DNA from: Desulfobacteraceae bacterium
GTDB lineage: Bacteria; Desulfobacterota; Desulfobacteria; Desulfobacterales; SG8-13
DNA length: 7,170 nt
Assembly: GCA_029287875.1 (NCBI GenBank)
Contig: JARFQH010000111.1
Coordinates: 1-7,170 of the forward strand
Direction of reading: 5' to 3'
Of the stretch, positions 5,671 to 7,170 are shown in pieces (the stretch's first letter is position 1; every line of letters starts with the position of its first letter). A model generated the notes under the pieces. That model did no database searches and was not told the DNA's origin. It worked only from the letters and a program-made list of their open reading frames with translations. A program made the position numbers and the translations under genes.

Positions 5671-5699
5671 TTGAAAAGGCTTGGTGCCGGTTCCATATT
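5671..5699 (+). promoter_or_regulatory. Candidate sigma70 promoter for the peroxiredoxin gene
   Basis: TTGAAA (5671-5676, 5 of 6) is followed after 17 bases by CATATT (5694-5699, 4 of 6). The start would be near 5706, exactly where the heptamer array begins, so the long inverted repeat would be transcribed as a leader of about 130 bases. No OxyR- or PerR-like site was recognised. Confidence 0.45.
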
Positions 5700-5705
5700 G
5701 AATGA

Positions 5706-5803
5706 GGTTCTGGGTTTAGGGTTCGGAGTTCAGGATTCTGGGTTTATGATTCAACGTTAAAGGAAGGACTTCAATCCTTCAACCCTGAACCTGGAACCGA
5801 TCC
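5706..5803. repeat. Heptamer repeat array forming an 18-bp inverted repeat in the peroxiredoxin leader
   Basis: The left part is seven consecutive heptamers: GGTTCTG, GGTTTAG, GGTTCGG, AGTTCAG, GATTCTG, GGTTTAT, GATTCAA (5706-5754). The right part carries the inverse unit as CCTTCAA, CCCTGAA, CCTGGAA, CCGATCC (5776-5803). The arms 5706-5723 and 5781-5798 pair over all 18 positions as RNA, with three G-U wobbles. A smaller hairpin, GAAGGA-CTTCAA-TCCTTC (5763-5780), lies inside. The same unit occurs at 833-875. Confidence 0.7.
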
Positions 5804-5836
5804 GTTTAGGTTGAAATTTTACCAAAGGAGAAGATA

Positions 5837-6436
5837 ATGAGCGTACTCGTTGCCAAGGAAGCCCCGGATTTTACGGCACCGGCCGTCATGCCGAGCGGTA
5901 TCATCGAAGAAAAGTTCACGCTATCCGATCTGAAGGGAAAGTATGTGGTCCTGTTTTTCTGGCCCCTCGACTTTACCTTTGTCTGCCCGACGGAGATTCT
6001 GGCGCACGACCACCGTATCGAACAGTTCAAGGAACGCGGGGTCGAGGTCGTGGGAATCTCTATCGACTCACAGTTCACCCACTTCGCTTGGCGAAATACC
6101 CCGGTTAACGAGGGCGGAATCGGTCCGGTGAAATTTCCGATCGTGGCCGACATTTCCCATGCCATCACCCGTGCCTACGGCATCGAACACCCGGACGGGG
6201 TGGCCCTGCGGGCCTCCTTTCTGATCGACAAGAACGGTGTCGTGCAGCACCAGGTCATCAACAACCTGCCCCTGGGCCGAAACGTGGATGAAATGCTGCG
6301 TACGGTCGATGCGCTGCAGTTCACCGAAGAGCACGGCGAGGTCTGCCCGGCCGGCTGGCAGAAGGGTGAGACCGGTATGAAACCGACCGCCGAAGGAGTG
6401 GCCGAATACCTCTCCTCGAAGGCCGAAAAACTCTGA
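5837..6436 (+). CDS. Typical 2-Cys peroxiredoxin (Prx1/AhpC family)
   Basis: Peroxiredoxins reduce hydrogen peroxide, organic peroxides and peroxynitrite using a peroxidatic cysteine, re-reduced by thioredoxin or a dedicated reductase. The 199-residue protein has the active-site segment DFTFVCPTE with peroxidatic C50 and P51/T52, the conserved arginine R126 in RASFLID, and the resolving cysteine C170 in GEVCPAGW, defining the typical 2-Cys class. GGIG (93-96) matches the motif linked to over-oxidation sensitivity in Prx1 proteins. The partner C-terminal YF is YL here (191-192), so only half of that signature is present. An AAAGGAG ribosome binding site (5824-5830) stands 6 bases before the ATG. 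No AhpF or thioredoxin reductase gene is adjacent. The name ahpC is sometimes used for such genes, but the sequence is closer to the eukaryote-like Prx1 type. Confidence 0.96.
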   Translation: MSVLVAKEAPDFTAPAVMPSGIIEEKFTLSDLKGKYVVLFFWPLDFTFVCPTEILAHDHRIEQFKERGVEVVGISIDSQFTHFAWRNTPVNEGGIGPVKFPIVADISHAITRAYGIEHPDGVALRASFLIDKNGVVQHQVINNLPLGRNVDEMLRTVDALQFTEEHGEVCPAGWQKGETGMKPTAEGVAEYLSSKAEKL

Positions 6437-6465
6437 TCCCCGCCCCGGACACTGTTTAACCGAAC

Positions 6466-6499
6466 GCTGCACGGGGATTGCGACAGTGCCCCGTGCAGC
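6466..6499. terminator. Perfect 11-bp stem between convergent genes, probable bidirectional transcript end
   Basis: GCTGCACGGGG (6466-6476) and CCCCGTGCAGC (6489-6499) are exact reverse complements with a 12-base loop. The hairpin sits in the 77-base gap between the peroxiredoxin stop (6436) and the phosphatase stop (6514), the place for a shared transcription end. Neither side has a proper U-tract; on the plus strand only CCCTTTA follows. It may therefore act as an RNA 3'-end stabiliser or a weak terminator. Confidence 0.6.
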
Positions 6500-6513
6500 C
6501 GTCACCCTTTACA

Positions 6514-7026
6514 TCATTGCCAGATAAAATCGATGACACCGTCGAGACACCGGCGGATCATCTGCGCGCAGTGTCGATATACCGCGAACGAACCACCGTA
6601 GGGGTCGGGAATTTCAGGAGCTCCCGCACCGCCGCCAAACTCGCCGAGCAGTCGGAGGGCATCGGGGGAGACGTGCGCCGTGCTTCGGATAAAACGGGCC
6701 TGCTGTCTTTCCATAACCAGAATAAGGTCCGCGTCGGCGATCAATGAACCGTCGATCGCCCGCGAACGATGCCCGCCGATATCGGCTCCATGTTCACGGA
6801 CCGCCCGCACCGCTCCGGGTTCGGCCGACAGCCCGTCCGCGGCATGGGTTCCGGCGGAACGAACCAAGATGCGGCGATCCGACGCCGGGGATAAAAGGAC
6901 TTTCATTATACCCTCCGCCATGGGGCTGCGGCAGATGTTACCGGTACAAACAAACAGAAGACGAAAGCTGTCGTTTATCAATACAACTGTTAAATTTTGA
7001 TTGATTTTAGGGCCTAAATCCGTCAT
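6514..7026 (-). CDS. Low-molecular-weight protein tyrosine phosphatase
   Basis: The 170-residue protein carries the family P-loop VCTGNICRSPMAEG, with nucleophile C27 and R33 (C-x5-R plus Ser) and the SAGT strand at 57-60. The general-acid loop is IPDPYGGS, with D141. These are the catalytic elements of LMW-PTPs, which dephosphorylate tyrosine residues and, in related ArsC-like enzymes, arsenate. The DPYG loop and absence of ArsC features favour the phosphatase role. In bacteria such enzymes often act with a tyrosine kinase in capsule or exopolysaccharide control, but no such genes are visible here. About 21 residues precede the usual N-terminus (FRLLFVCTGN). The start at 7026 is still preferred because AAAAGGA stands 6 bases upstream on the minus strand (7033-7039). 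The gene converges on the peroxiredoxin gene. Confidence 0.93.
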   Translation of the reverse strand: MTDLGPKINQNLTVVLINDSFRLLFVCTGNICRSPMAEGIMKVLLSPASDRRILVRSAGTHAADGLSAEPGAVRAVREHGADIGGHRSRAIDGSLIADADLILVMERQQARFIRSTAHVSPDALRLLGEFGGGAGAPEIPDPYGGSFAVYRHCAQMIRRCLDGVIDFIWQ

Positions 7027-7153
7027 TTTAGATCCTTTTCGTTTCCGGAAGAGCAGGCCGCCTTTTGGGAGTCTATCCTAAAATGATCGTTTGCTCGGTT
7101 AAACCGGGACGAGGGAAGAGGTTTTTTTAAGATAAATTGATAGGACAACCCCA
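7027..7153. other. Divergent intergenic region upstream of the phosphatase gene
   Basis: This stretch separates the minus-strand phosphatase gene from a probable plus-strand gene at the edge, so it should hold divergent promoters. I see an imperfect palindrome, CGGTT-A-AACCG (around 7097-7107), and a run of seven T (7123-7129) before an AT-rich segment. On the minus strand, TTAACC and TAGGAT are spaced 16 bases apart but match the consensus poorly. No promoter is called. Confidence 0.4.
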
Positions 7154-7170
7154 ATGACCGCCAATAAGAC
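7154..7170 (+). CDS. Possible start of a further gene, cut by the right edge
   Basis: An ATG at 7154-7156 begins MTANK and stays open to the edge. AGGA (7142-7145) lies 8 bases upstream, a reasonable ribosome binding site, and the divergent position relative to the phosphatase gene is suitable. Only five full codons are visible, so nothing can be said of the product and the start itself is tentative. Confidence 0.35.

Larger units (their letters stand above)
5603..5836. other. Intergenic region between mutY and the peroxiredoxin gene
   Basis: There is no protein-coding frame with a credible start here. A 10-base palindrome, CGGTGCACCG (5610-5619), follows the mutY stop but has no T-tract, so it is not a convincing terminator. 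The rest holds a candidate promoter (5671-5699) and the heptamer repeat array in the leader of the peroxiredoxin gene. Confidence 0.6.

Overview
The window looks like chromosomal housekeeping DNA from a Gram-negative anaerobe, most likely a sulfate-reducer-type member of the Desulfobacterota (former Deltaproteobacteria). This rests on gene content and protein style: an FmdB-type zinc ribbon with a long acidic tail, a HesB/IscA-like protein whose key cysteine is encoded by an in-frame TGA (selenocysteine), and a typical 2-Cys peroxiredoxin. It is judged from memory of the families, without a search. There are no phage, IS, CRISPR or RNA genes.

Layout. At the left edge (1-61, minus) is the first 20 codons of an exported protein with a strong ribosome binding site and an extended -10 promoter. 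Next is a minus-strand ndk gene (237-533) that follows the family closely for about 89 residues, then ends abruptly without the catalytic histidine: a truncated, probably inactive gene. A roughly 580-base non-coding stretch follows. It carries a tandem degenerate heptamer repeat (833-875) and, at its right end, a canonical sigma70 promoter overlapped by a perfect 9-bp inverted repeat (1038-1071). That promoter should drive an FmdB-family zinc-ribbon gene (1151-1645) and a macrodomain ADP-ribose hydrolase gene (1673-2215). A HesB-like selenoprotein gene (2307-2621), with a SECIS-like hairpin just after its TGA, ends in a strong intrinsic terminator (2639-2670).

After about 230 bases without a supported gene comes a second plus-strand pair: a 544-residue tandem nitroreductase-fold protein of the SagB/ThcOx type (2902-4536), overlapping by 11 bases the start of mutY (4526-5602). 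A leader carrying more copies of the heptamer repeat, folded as a long inverted repeat, precedes a 2-Cys peroxiredoxin (5837-6436). The peroxiredoxin gene converges on a low-molecular-weight protein tyrosine phosphatase (6514-7026, minus), with a perfect 11-bp stem between them. The last 17 bases probably begin another plus-strand gene.

Common theme. Several genes relate to redox and damage handling: MutY removes adenine opposite 8-oxoguanine, the peroxiredoxin removes peroxides, the HesB-like selenoprotein probably handles iron-sulfur clusters or thiol chemistry, and SagB-like proteins are flavin oxidoreductases. MutY itself carries a 4Fe-4S cluster. This is inference from co-location, not proof of one system. 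The most notable item is the selenoprotein, which ordinary gene calling would miss or split at the TGA.
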